From NCBI GenBank assembly GCA_947450745.1, contig CANFYD010000315.1:1-5244 (forward strand): 5,244 nt of DNA, read 5' to 3'. Shown here piece by piece: positions 1 through 5,071 of this stretch. The first letter of the stretch is position 1. Each line of letters starts with the position of its first letter. The notes beneath the pieces were generated by a model. The model had not been told where the DNA came from and did not search any database. It saw only the letters and a program-made list of their open reading frames with translations. Source of the DNA: Burkholderiales bacterium. Its GTDB lineage: Bacteria > Pseudomonadota > Gammaproteobacteria > Burkholderiales > Burkholderiaceae_C. Position numbers and translations under genes: made by a program.

Positions 1-421
1 CGAAGCCATCGTGCAAATCGCACTTCACCCGTGGATGCCCCAGCAAAACCATCTGGCCCATCCGTTGCTCGACCCCTGCAATGAAGTCGGCCAGCGCTGC
101 ACGGATGCAGGCCTTCCCCAGCCGTCGCGCAATACCATGGCCGAGCGATGGGCGCTGTATCGTGATGAGCAGCAAGCTCTGCTTGCCAAAGACCCCAAGT
201 ACCAGAAGGCCCCGGGCAACTTCAATGTCAAACCGGTGCTCGACATCGTTCAGATCGACCACACCCAAGCCGACGCCTTCGTCGTCGACCCGTGGTACCG
301 GTGCTCGATGGGAAGGCCCCGGCTGACCCTGGCCATCGATATCTCACGCGCTGGTGGCCGACTTCTAAGTCACGGTACCGATCTGGCTGCGGTATTGGCT
401 CGACCAAAAAAGCCGCGCTAG
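1..421 (+). pseudogene. TniA/TnsB-like DDE transposase fragment, frameshifted
   Basis: The reading frame is open from the left edge (codons from position 2), so the gene starts outside the window. Two stretches match the TniA family of Tn402/Tn5053-type transposons: GLPQPSRNTM, the linker before the catalytic core, and VQIDHTQADAFVVDP followed by MGRPRLTLAIDI, the first part of the rve (DDE) core. The Asp of QIDH (codon 257-259) aligns with the first catalytic Asp. After LAIDI (about 341-343) the family-like sequence moves to the +1 frame (ALVADF, then VTV) and meets TAA at 366-368. The remaining core, with the second Asp and the Glu, is absent. TniA proteins are about 560 residues, so only about 115 to 125 are left. 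The fragment ends against the efflux gene stub on the opposite strand. It is an inactive relic; TniA versus another Mu-type transposase cannot be settled from this piece. Confidence 0.8.
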
Positions 422-663
422 CATCGATCAATGACCTGGCTAGCCGAGTTAACTGACTTCAACAGCGACTGCCACCAGGTCTGCAAGGCCGTGGACCGGT
501 CGGCGGCTGGCAATGCCGCTGTCCAATGGGCTGGCAGCTGCGCGTTTTCGGTCAGGACGGGCAGTGGCTGCACTGTGGCGCAGCCGCTCGCGAACAACAG
601 CATGCTCGAGACGACGTCCAAGCAGAGAAAGCGCGAACGGCATGGCGTGGCTGCGCGCTTCAA
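418..663 (-). pseudogene. N-terminal stub of RND efflux outer-membrane lipoprotein (NodT/OprM family)
   Basis: Members of this family form the trimeric outer-membrane channel of tripartite efflux pumps. The translation has a basic start (MKRAATPCRSR), a hydrophobic stretch and a lipobox ending LLFASGC, with Cys28 the likely lipidated residue. It then shows the N-terminal linker typical of the family, including TALQTWWQS near residues 58-66. Full members have about 450 to 500 residues. Here the match stops around residue 67 (near 463), and the frame runs through unrelated DNA to a stop at 418, next to the transposase relic. The only start in this frame before the signal sequence is TTG at 663. 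An ATG at 641-643 in another frame begins MPFALSLLGRR, which looks like a better signal-peptide start, so a one-base indel before the lipobox is possible. Upstream is an AT-rich promoter/operator candidate (706-730). The product cannot form a channel. Confidence 0.72.
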
Positions 664-705
664 GGCCGCCCCGCCTTGGCTGCCAAAGCCCTATGGAATA
701 AATAG

Positions 706-730
706 AGTGAATACATACGCATTTAATAAC
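706..730 (-). promoter_or_regulatory. Degenerate TetR-type operator/promoter upstream of the efflux stub
   Basis: Read on the minus strand this AT-rich segment is GTTATTAAATGCGTATGTAT followed by TCACT. It matches the segment at 2629-2653 (plus strand) at about 21 of 25 positions, including the whole TTATTAAATG block and the GTATGTA core. The inverted-repeat arms are weaker than at the other two sites (ATGCG against TTCACT). A weak -35-like TTGATG (731-736) lies 16 bases from a -10-like TATTCA (709-714) on the minus strand. The site lies about 45 bp before the efflux stub start and just after the repressor gene's terminator, so it plausibly drove the efflux gene. Binding by the neighbouring TetR is inferred from similarity to that protein's own operator. 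Confidence 0.5.
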
Positions 731-738
731 ATCAAAGA

Positions 739-759
739 AACGCTGACGAGGTCAGCGTT
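739..759 (-). terminator. Hairpin terminator after the TetR gene
   Basis: There is a perfect 9-bp inverted repeat, AACGCTGAC (739-747) and GTCAGCGTT (751-759), with a 3-base loop. It begins 4 bp past the TetR stop codon on the minus strand. On that strand the stem is followed by a T-rich tail (TCTTTGATGTT). Position, stem and tail fit a rho-independent terminator for the TetR transcript, though the T-run is interrupted. It separates TetR from the efflux stub promoter. Confidence 0.75.
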
Positions 760-763
760 GTGC

Positions 764-1336
764 CTAGTGAGGCGTGATGGCCTGCCACATCATTTCGAAG
801 CCAGCTGCCTTGTATGCACCGGTGAGGCCGGGCCTGACCGTTGCAAGACCGATGGTGGTGTTGGCGATTGATGTCAGGACCGCGTCCATGAACTCCGAAG
901 CCTCCGCGCTACTGAGCCCCTCGAACGGTGCCGGCTCGGGCCGGATACCCACATCACCGCATAGCTTTATGGCCTTCTCCAGCTGCTCGGGAGCGAGCTT
1001 TGCGGAAACCGCCAGTTGGTTCATCGTGGCATAGGCTGCAGGGTGGGCAATACCCCAATCGACATAGTTGTTCCACATGACCAGGGTCCGCTGCTTGACG
1101 GGGGCGTTGGCCTCGTAGCCGACGGTGAAACAAGCCTCCATCGCTTCGATCAGATGTTCGAACACCGCAGCCAGCAACACATCCTTGGTCGCGAAATAGC
1201 GGAACAGCGTGCCTTCGGCCACACCGGCGAGTTTGGCGATCGACGCTGTGGAAGCACCCAGGCCTTGGGCAGCGATTACCTCGGTCGCCGCACGCAGCAG
1301 CGCCAGGTGTTTGTCTTCACTTCGCGGGCGAGCCAT
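764..1336 (-). CDS. TetR/AcrR-family transcriptional repressor
   Basis: The product is 190 residues, the usual size for the family. The N-terminal DNA-binding domain spans about residues 8-58: a helix ending AATEVIAAQGLGA, then the helix-turn-helix TASIAKLAGVAEGTLFRYFATKD, where the GxLFRYFxxKDxL signature is diagnostic. Residues 60-190 are the helical ligand-binding and dimerisation half, which is variable and does not reveal the inducer. The ATG at 1336 (MARPRSEDKH) is preferred. A TTG at 1351 would add five residues but sits closer to the operator. No strong Shine-Dalgarno sequence is visible. A strong promoter (TTGGCG, 17-bp spacer, TATAAT) lies upstream with an 18-bp inverted repeat over the -10 box, so the gene is probably autoregulated. 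Similar sites precede the efflux stub and the gene fragment at 2660, suggesting control of efflux or detoxification genes. The oxidoreductase next to it may or may not belong to the regulon. Confidence 0.93.
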   Translation of the reverse strand: MARPRSEDKHLALLRAATEVIAAQGLGASTASIAKLAGVAEGTLFRYFATKDVLLAAVFEHLIEAMEACFTVGYEANAPVKQRTLVMWNNYVDWGIAHPAAYATMNQLAVSAKLAPEQLEKAIKLCGDVGIRPEPAPFEGLSSAEASEFMDAVLTSIANTTIGLATVRPGLTGAYKAAGFEMMWQAITPH

Positions 1337-1356
1337 GATGGAAGATTTCAAAAATA

Positions 1357-1374
1357 AATGAGTATTCGCTCATT
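1357..1374 (-). promoter_or_regulatory. Inverted-repeat operator of the TetR gene
   Basis: AATGAG (1357-1362) and CTCATT (1369-1374) are perfect inverted 6-bp arms around a 6-bp centre. The element overlaps the last three bases of the -10 box and the expected transcription start of the TetR gene, and ends 21 bp before its ATG. This is the usual arrangement for an autorepressing TetR protein. A related site occurs at 2636-2653 and a degenerate one at 706-723. Confidence 0.78.
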
Positions 1375-1400
1375 ATATGCAATTTTGCGATTGACGCCAA
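1372..1400 (-). promoter_or_regulatory. Sigma70-type promoter of the TetR gene
   Basis: On the minus strand, TTGGCG (1395-1400) is followed after exactly 17 bases by a consensus TATAAT (1372-1377). The expected start point is near 1365, inside the operator, about 30 bp before the ATG at 1336. A consensus -10 box at ideal spacing, in an AT-rich island within GC-rich DNA, makes this the clearest promoter in the window. Confidence 0.8.
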
Positions 1401-1402
1401 GC

Positions 1403-1435
1403 CGCTTCAGCTTCGCCATACATGCTGCTGAAGCG
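1403..1435 (-). repeat. Inverted repeat between oxidoreductase and TetR genes, possible weak terminator
   Basis: CGCTTCAGC (1403-1411) and GCTGAAGCG (1427-1435) form a perfect 9-bp stem with a 15-base loop. The stem begins 43 bp past the oxidoreductase stop on the minus strand and ends just before the TetR -35 box. The place suits a terminator, but the loop is long and no T-run follows, so a rho-dependent end or a protein-binding role is equally possible. Confidence 0.4.
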
Positions 1436-1478
1436 CGTCAGGCAGCAAGTCGGGCTCAATGCGCGGGCCGGCGCGGCT

Positions 1479-2330
1479 TCAAGGCTTCAACAACACTTCG
1501 CCGATAGCCGTCCCATCTTGGGCGCCAAAGCCGCGGCGCTGCGCTTCGGCAAACAAGGCGCTGATGCCGACCAAGACCTGATCCGGCAGTTCGAGCTTGC
1601 GCGCAGCGGCCAAAGCAGTTTCGGACACCACGGCGAAGTTATCTACAGACGCCATGCATTGCTCGTAGTTGCGAGACAGCAGATTGGGCAGCAGATATTC
1701 GGCGCCGGGCACCGACATTCCGATGTAATGCTCGCTGATGGCCTGCGGGATATTCAGCTTGATCGCCGCCGCCGCGGCATATGCCGCCGTCACGACGCCG
1801 AACATCGATGCCAGCAAAATGGGGGTTTCTGCGTTGGACGCAGCACCGACGCCGCCGGCCAGGTCCACGCGTGAGGCGACGCCCTGCAACAGTTCAGTCC
1901 AGAAGGAGGCATCCTCGGGCGCGGCGCCAAGGATGAACTGAGCCTGCTTTGCGCGCAAGGCATCGGGACCCACCATGATGGAGACCTCGGCCAGATGGCC
2001 ACCGTTGTGCGCCACCTCAGTGGCGATTTGGATGATCTGTTCAGGCTTGGTCGTCGACGCGTTCAACACCCGGCGCCCCAGCAGACTGGCCCGCGTCCCT
2101 TCAGCCAACAGCAAGGCGCGCAGACTGTCTGCGTCGGGCAGCACGGCAATGACCGCGTCGGTAGCCGTCAGCGCTTCGGCAACAGTCAACGCCGCCGAAG
2201 CACCCAACTCCACCAAGGCTTGTGTCTTGCTGGCTGTGCGGTTATAGACCACGATGTCATGACCCGCCAGGATCAGACTTTCGGCCAATGCCGAGCCCAT
2301 CAAGCCGGTTCCCAAGATTGCGATGCGCAT
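1479..2330 (-). CDS. NAD(P)-dependent oxidoreductase, 3-hydroxyisobutyrate dehydrogenase/imine reductase-like
   Basis: The product is 283 residues and complete for this family. The N-terminal Rossmann fold begins at once: MRIAILGTGLMGSALAESL carries GxGxxG at residues 7-12. The second strand ends VVYNRT (28-32), and the Arg after Asn favours NADPH. The middle keeps a recognisable but altered substrate loop (AEVSIMVGPDAL, 114-125), where 3-hydroxyisobutyrate dehydrogenases have DAPVSGG. The alpha-helical C-terminal domain starts near 160. In the dehydrogenases that helix reads GxGxxxK with a catalytic Lys; here it is GVGAASN, so Asn166 replaces the Lys. This resembles imine reductases and other reductase-like relatives, which lack the Lys. 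The reaction is therefore more likely NADPH-dependent reduction of a C=N or C=O group than hydroxy-acid oxidation. The substrate is unknown. The start is ATG at 2330 with a weak upstream GAAAG. It may be part of the TetR-linked unit, but no operator copy lies close to its start. Confidence 0.88.
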   Translation of the reverse strand: MRIAILGTGLMGSALAESLILAGHDIVVYNRTASKTQALVELGASAALTVAEALTATDAVIAVLPDADSLRALLLAEGTRASLLGRRVLNASTTKPEQIIQIATEVAHNGGHLAEVSIMVGPDALRAKQAQFILGAAPEDASFWTELLQGVASRVDLAGGVGAASNAETPILLASMFGVVTAAYAAAAAIKLNIPQAISEHYIGMSVPGAEYLLPNLLSRNYEQCMASVDNFAVVSETALAAARKLELPDQVLVGISALFAEAQRRGFGAQDGTAIGEVLLKP

Positions 2331-2630
2331 GATTCAATTTCTTTCAGTCGCTGAGATGCCAAAGTCCGGATGGACTCTGGTGAAGTTGGCCTGGCACAAC
2401 ATTGGCCAGGGTTTGGGTATGTCGTAAACACTCATCAAAAACAATGCGGCTGGCAGCACCCAATCATCGGCCCCAGGTTTGCCACACCAAGTCGAAAGCC
2501 AGCGAATTGCAGTCTTGCACCTTCGAGGCCCTGAGGCTCTGAGGCTCTAGCGGGCCAAGGCCAGCGTTGCAACGCGCAGCAATGAACGCGATAGGTATTC
2601 GGCTTGTATACCGCTAATATTCGCTTGCAT
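2331..2630. other. Intergenic stretch without a firm gene
   Basis: About 300 bases separate the oxidoreductase start from the operator at 2631. Besides the doubtful short ORF at 2334-2435, I see two small inverted repeats: AGTCC/GGACT at 2363-2376 and CCTGGC/GCCAGG at 2390-2410. There is also a tandem duplication of CTGAGGCT at 2531-2546. None is strong. I find no convincing promoter for the oxidoreductase. The duplicated octamer may mark a repair scar or slippage. Confidence 0.45.
2334..2435 (-). CDS. Possible short ORF or coding remnant abutting the oxidoreductase start
   Basis: An ATG at 2433-2435 opens a 33-residue frame (MSVYDIPKPWPMLCQANFTR and onward) that ends at 2334, three bases before the oxidoreductase ATG. 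The frame is open upstream on the minus strand to about 2547 without a clear start. Tight spacing of this kind is typical of operon partners, so this could be the C-terminal remnant of a lost upstream gene. There is no visible ribosome binding site and I do not recognise the protein. It may equally be a chance open frame. Confidence 0.25.
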   Translation of the reverse strand: MSVYDIPKPWPMLCQANFTRVHPDFGISATERN

Positions 2631-2653
2631 TATTAAATGAGTATGTACTCAAT
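2631..2653 (+). promoter_or_regulatory. Second copy of the TetR-type operator
   Basis: TGAGTA (2638-2643) and TACTCA (2646-2651) are perfect inverted arms around TG. The surrounding AATGAGTAT...CTCA matches the TetR gene's own operator at 1357-1374, and the leading TATTAAATG matches the site at 706-730. It sits at the end of an AT-rich island that runs straight into a gene fragment at 2660 lacking its start. By analogy it controlled a plus-strand gene. The -35/-10 boxes are not clear: TTGCAT at 2625-2630 is a weak -35 candidate. Confidence 0.6.
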
Positions 2654-2659
2654 CATACA

Positions 2660-2908
2660 TTAATTTGTACGCTGGGCAAGCGCATCAGCCTGGCTTTGAA
2701 GCAAGGTCTGCCGCGCATCGGCGAGACGCGGCCGGCGCTCGGGCCAGCGATCGGCGTCGAACGCAAAACAATCGTTGCCGAAACCAATAGGGAGCGGTAC
2801 TTTTTTAACTTCTGGTGGCTGGAAAAGAGCATCCTCAGCGAGCCCATGATGCCGTCGCATCATGTCCTGCGCGCCGTCGGGGAAGCGCTGTTCACCCAGC
2901 AACAGTAG
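2660..2908 (+). pseudogene. C-terminal fragment of an unidentified protein
   Basis: The frame reads LGKRISLALKQGLPRIGETR from 2672 and continues through VAETNRERYFFNFWWLEKS and HHVLRAVGEALFTQQQ to TAG at 2906-2908. Third codon positions are mostly G or C, as in the real genes here, and the antisense frames are less convincing, so this was a coding sequence. There is no ATG or ribosome binding site at its beginning. The first usable start is TTG at 2696, inside the conserved-looking stretch. The frame upstream of 2670 is AT-rich operator DNA. It therefore looks like the tail of a larger gene joined by deletion to the operator at 2631-2653. I do not recognise the family. It is convergent with the membrane protein gene, with only 6 bp between the stops. 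Confidence 0.5.
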
Positions 2909-2914
2909 GCCAGC

Positions 2915-3256
2915 TCAGCGCAGCCGGCGCTGCAGCGCCCCATAGACCATTAGCAGCGCGCTGACCAGCCCCAATGCGCCGAACAGGCGGGCACAGGCAA
3001 GCGCGATCGCCGGAGCGCCCTGCAGCCCCGGCGCCAAGCCCAGGGCCGCCAGCGCTATACCGGTGGAGATCATCAGATGGTGCAGCAGATTCTTGAGCTG
3101 GTAGTCTGGGCCAAAATGCGGGTCGCTCAGCTCCCGAAAGGTCAGCCCCGCCAGAGGCAGCACGAACAGCACGCCGAACGCCCCCTTGGCTGCCACCGCC
3201 AGCGCGACTACCAGGAACACCGGCCGCAGCGCGATGCTCGAAGACGTCAGGGCCAT
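2915..3256 (-). CDS. Small hydrophobic membrane protein, probably N-terminally truncated
   Basis: From ATG at 3256 the product has 113 residues (MALTSSSIALRPVF...). Hydrophobic segments lie near residues 11-23, 26-39, 61-76 and 82-107, giving three or four membrane spans. A charged loop, FRELSDPHFGPDYQLKNLLHH, lies between the second and third. Codons are strongly GC3-biased, which supports real coding, and the C-terminus is basic (LQRRLR), suggesting a cytoplasmic end. No Shine-Dalgarno sequence precedes this ATG. DNA just upstream codes on the other strand for a LysR effector domain that is itself cut at its N-terminus, so a deletion junction near 3255 may have removed the original start of this gene. 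The frame is open further upstream to 3412, but that part is antisense to LysR and not credible. I do not recognise the family. Confidence 0.6.
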   Translation of the reverse strand: MALTSSSIALRPVFLVVALAVAAKGAFGVLFVLPLAGLTFRELSDPHFGPDYQLKNLLHHLMISTGIALAALGLAPGLQGAPAIALACARLFGALGLVSALLMVYGALQRRLR

Positions 3257-3870
3257 CGCGCTGCAGGTGGTGGGCCATGTGGACTTTCTAACCGCGGTAG
3301 TGGCACCCCAGCTCATCCCCTTGTTGGAGCTGGGCATGTGCATTCGCTTGCGGGCGGGTGACCGGGAGCTTATCCGCCAGATGTTGATCGACGGTGACGC
3401 CGATCTCGGCATTTCGGCCTACGCAACCACCGACGAGCAACTGCGCTGCGAGCTGATCCATACCTAGCGGGTGCCGGTGGTCGCCGCCCCTGCGGTGGCC
3501 AGCCGGCTGCAGGCGGCTGGCGATCTCAAGGCCGCCCTGATCCTGGAGCCGCTGCTGGCCTGCAACCTGGACCTGCCGCTCATCGACGCTTGGCTGGACA
3601 GGAACGGCATGGGTTCGCAACCCTTGGCACCAGCCCTGATCGGCAAAGATTTGCGCAGACTGCGCAGCGTGTTCATCAAAGGGTACGGCTGGACGGCCAT
3701 GTCCGACTATCTCTGTCGTGCCGACATCGAGCGCGGCGATATTCAAGAAATACTTGCCCCGATGGCCTCCACCCAACTCAGCTATTACCTAGTTTGGACG
3801 CCCACCGCACTGCGCCAACCCCGCGTCGACCAAGCCCGGCAAACCCTGCTTTGGCAGCTGGGGCCTAGCC
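3255..3870 (+). pseudogene. LysR-family regulator effector domain, no HTH and interrupted by TAG
   Basis: The translation ALQVVGHVDFLTAVVAPQLI, then DRELIRQMLIDGDADLGISA, and after the stop VPVVAAPAVASRLQAAGDLK, follows the periplasmic-binding-like effector fold of LysR regulators. It shows the first strand, the xLIxxLxxGxxDLGI signature and the hinge strand before AAPA. Later parts (KGYGWTAMSDYLCRADIERG and the YYLVWTP strand) complete the domain, ending near 3870 after DQARQTLLWQLG. A TAG at 3465-3467 interrupts the frame at HT*RVPVV, with coding in the same frame on both sides, so this is a point nonsense change and not a frameshift. The N-terminal winged helix of about 90 residues is missing: upstream lies the membrane protein gene on the other strand. 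Without a DNA-binding domain it cannot regulate. The frame continues to 4121, but residues past about 3870 are antisense to the transposase relic. Confidence 0.85.
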
Positions 3871-3908
3871 CGGAAATTTCCCAAGAAACAAAACAGTTTG
3901 TGCCCGTT

Positions 3909-4214
3909 TCACGCCAGCGCGGCGGTCGGATTGATATGGGAGCCAAGCGCGTCGGCGGGGCGGGTGAGAGATGCAATGTTGCGATCGCGTTGCTGCTCTT
4001 CGTAACGTTGCTGACCGTGATCGACAAAGGCTTTACCCCGGGTACGCAGGAAGTAGACCATTCGCGCCAGCTCATGGGCAGAAGAAGTGTTGGCGCTCGG
4101 CTCGTTCATTCGACTGGGTAACCGGCGATACAAGCCTTCGAGCGCCGAGTCACTGTGCGACAGGCTCATCGCCATCATCTTCAGTGCTTGGCGGACTCGG
4201 TTGGGGCAGCGCAT
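3909..4214 (-). pseudogene. C-terminal fragment of an IS110-family transposase
   Basis: The frame reads NRVRQALKMMAMSLSHSDSA, then LEGLYRRLPSRM, AHELARMVYFLRTRGKAFVD and HGQQRYEEQQRDRN before the stop at 3909. This is the end of the Transposase_20 region of IS110-type elements: the helix with KxLxMAAxS, the YRRL motif, and AHxLARxxYxxL near the C-terminus. Only about 100 of the usual 330 to 450 residues are present. The N-terminal DEDD catalytic half is absent, so the element is dead. The ATG at 4214 is only the first Met in the frame: the match seems to begin there because DNA beyond it is unrelated. The fragment lies between the LysR relic and the PEP-CTERM gene. I could not define the element's ends. 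Confidence 0.78.
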
Positions 4215-4258
4215 CTACGGCCTGTGCCTGGCCGGTACGCGGCACCGCCTGACTATGT

Positions 4259-4864
4259 TCAGGCCAATGCGGACTTCCGACGTCGGCTGCGAGTCGCCAT
4301 GGCGGTGGCACAACAGCCCGGCAACATCATCGTCCAGGTCGCCGGTTCGGGTACCGGAAGGGTAGCCGCTGGCGTGTACTGGAAAGACAGAGTGCCGCTT
4401 CTCCAGATCGCATTCGGAAGACCGCCGACACCGCCAATCAAGTCTTCGTACCCTTCGAAAAATTCCAGCCGCAACATGCCATCATCCCCAGTCCAGAAGT
4501 CGTAGCCACGACTGACGAAGTCCACGCTGCCACGGAAAGTCTGAGTACCCGATTCGAAAATACTCCGTCGCGGGATGATGACCGTTCCGCCATTTTCTGG
4601 ATCGCTACCGGCAATTTCCAGCATGGCCTCGTGAAGTGTGCTCGGTTCGAAGGCGGTGATGGTCACGTCATACGTGACGGCGGTGATATGGGCGCTGGCT
4701 CCAATTTGGTAGGTCTGTACCTCGTTCCATCCCAGGCCCACAGCGCTCGAAAGGCTGAGCGCTCCACTGACGTCCGCCACGAAAGGCGCTGTCTGCGCTT
4801 GAGCTGAACTTGCATGGCCAATGATTGCGGTCGCTACGACCACGGCATGGCGAAAATTCTTCAT
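4259..4864 (-). CDS. PEP-CTERM sorting domain protein (exosortase substrate)
   Basis: The product has 201 residues and appears complete. ATG at 4864 (MKNFRHAVVV) is preceded by AGGG eight bases upstream, a fair ribosome binding site, and gives a clean signal peptide with cleavage after AQA (residue 23). An upstream start at 4951 would add 29 residues before the signal peptide and is less likely. The mature part (24-165) has a beta-rich pattern and no family I can name. The C-terminus is the tripartite sorting signal: VPEPATW at 171-177, a short hydrophobic segment to about 191, then the basic tail RSRRRK at 192-197. Such proteins are exported, processed by an exosortase and released or anchored with exopolysaccharide. 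The hydrophobic segment contains LPGCC and is less greasy than usual, so anchoring may be weak. No exosortase gene lies in the window. The gene stands alone between the transposase relic and the peptidase gene. Confidence 0.85.
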   Translation of the reverse strand: MKNFRHAVVVATAIIGHASSAQAQTAPFVADVSGALSLSSAVGLGWNEVQTYQIGASAHITAVTYDVTITAFEPSTLHEAMLEIAGSDPENGGTVIIPRRSIFESGTQTFRGSVDFVSRGYDFWTGDDGMLRLEFFEGYEDLIGGVGGLPNAIWRSGTLSFQYTPAATLPVPEPATWTMMLPGCCATAMATRSRRRKSALA

Positions 4865-5017
4865 TAATTGCCCTATGCAGACGAACTCAGATGGAACAGC
4901 AGTCTGCTTCAAGGATGGGTGGCACAAAATCCGGGCCGCCCCCTCCCCCATGCGCAGGGGCAGCAGCCAACACCATAGGGAATGTCAGTGCAAGCTCATT
5001 GAAATAGGCTTCTCAAA

Positions 5018-5028
5018 TTGTTGAACAA
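5018..5028. repeat. Short palindrome upstream of the PEP-CTERM gene
   Basis: TTGTT and AACAA flank a single G, giving an 11-bp inverted repeat about 155 bp before the PEP-CTERM start and about 45 bp past the peptidase stop. It could be a regulator site, but it is short enough to occur by chance. Confidence 0.2.
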
Positions 5029-5071
5029 CGTAGATCGGCGAGGGCATCAAGCGAATATGTCTTGGATTGGG

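Noticed and set aside
431..871. 146-residue plus-strand ORF
   Set aside because: It runs antisense through the efflux stub, the AT-rich promoter region, the terminator hairpin and the end of the TetR gene, and shows no protein-like motif.
1016..1357. 113-residue plus-strand ORF
   Set aside because: It is fully antisense to the TetR helix-turn-helix region, which has unmistakable family motifs.
1403..1435. Perfect 9-bp stem as a strong intrinsic terminator
   Set aside because: No T-run follows on either strand and the loop is 15 bases, so it is listed only as an inverted repeat with a possible weak terminator role.
1422..1874. 150-residue plus-strand ORF
   Set aside because: It is antisense to the C-terminal half of the oxidoreductase and is Arg/Gln-rich, as expected for a shadow frame in GC-rich DNA.
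2531..2546. Tandem CTGAGGCT repeat as a possible CRISPR or iteron array
   Set aside because: There are only two full 8-bp units with no spacers and no further copies nearby.
2660..2902. 80-residue minus-strand ORF ending in LADARQTLLQSQADALAQRT, which resembles a TolC/NodT C-terminal helix
   Set aside because: It was tempting as the missing end of the efflux gene, but GC3 bias favours the plus-strand frame, only a short coiled-coil-like stretch matches, and order and orientation do not fit a simple split of the efflux stub.
3288..3776. 162-residue minus-strand ORF
   Set aside because: It is antisense to the LysR effector domain, whose plus-strand translation follows the family fold throughout.
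4155..4505. 116-residue plus-strand ORF
   Set aside because: It overlaps the IS110 relic and the clear PEP-CTERM coding sequence on the other strand and has no family resemblance.
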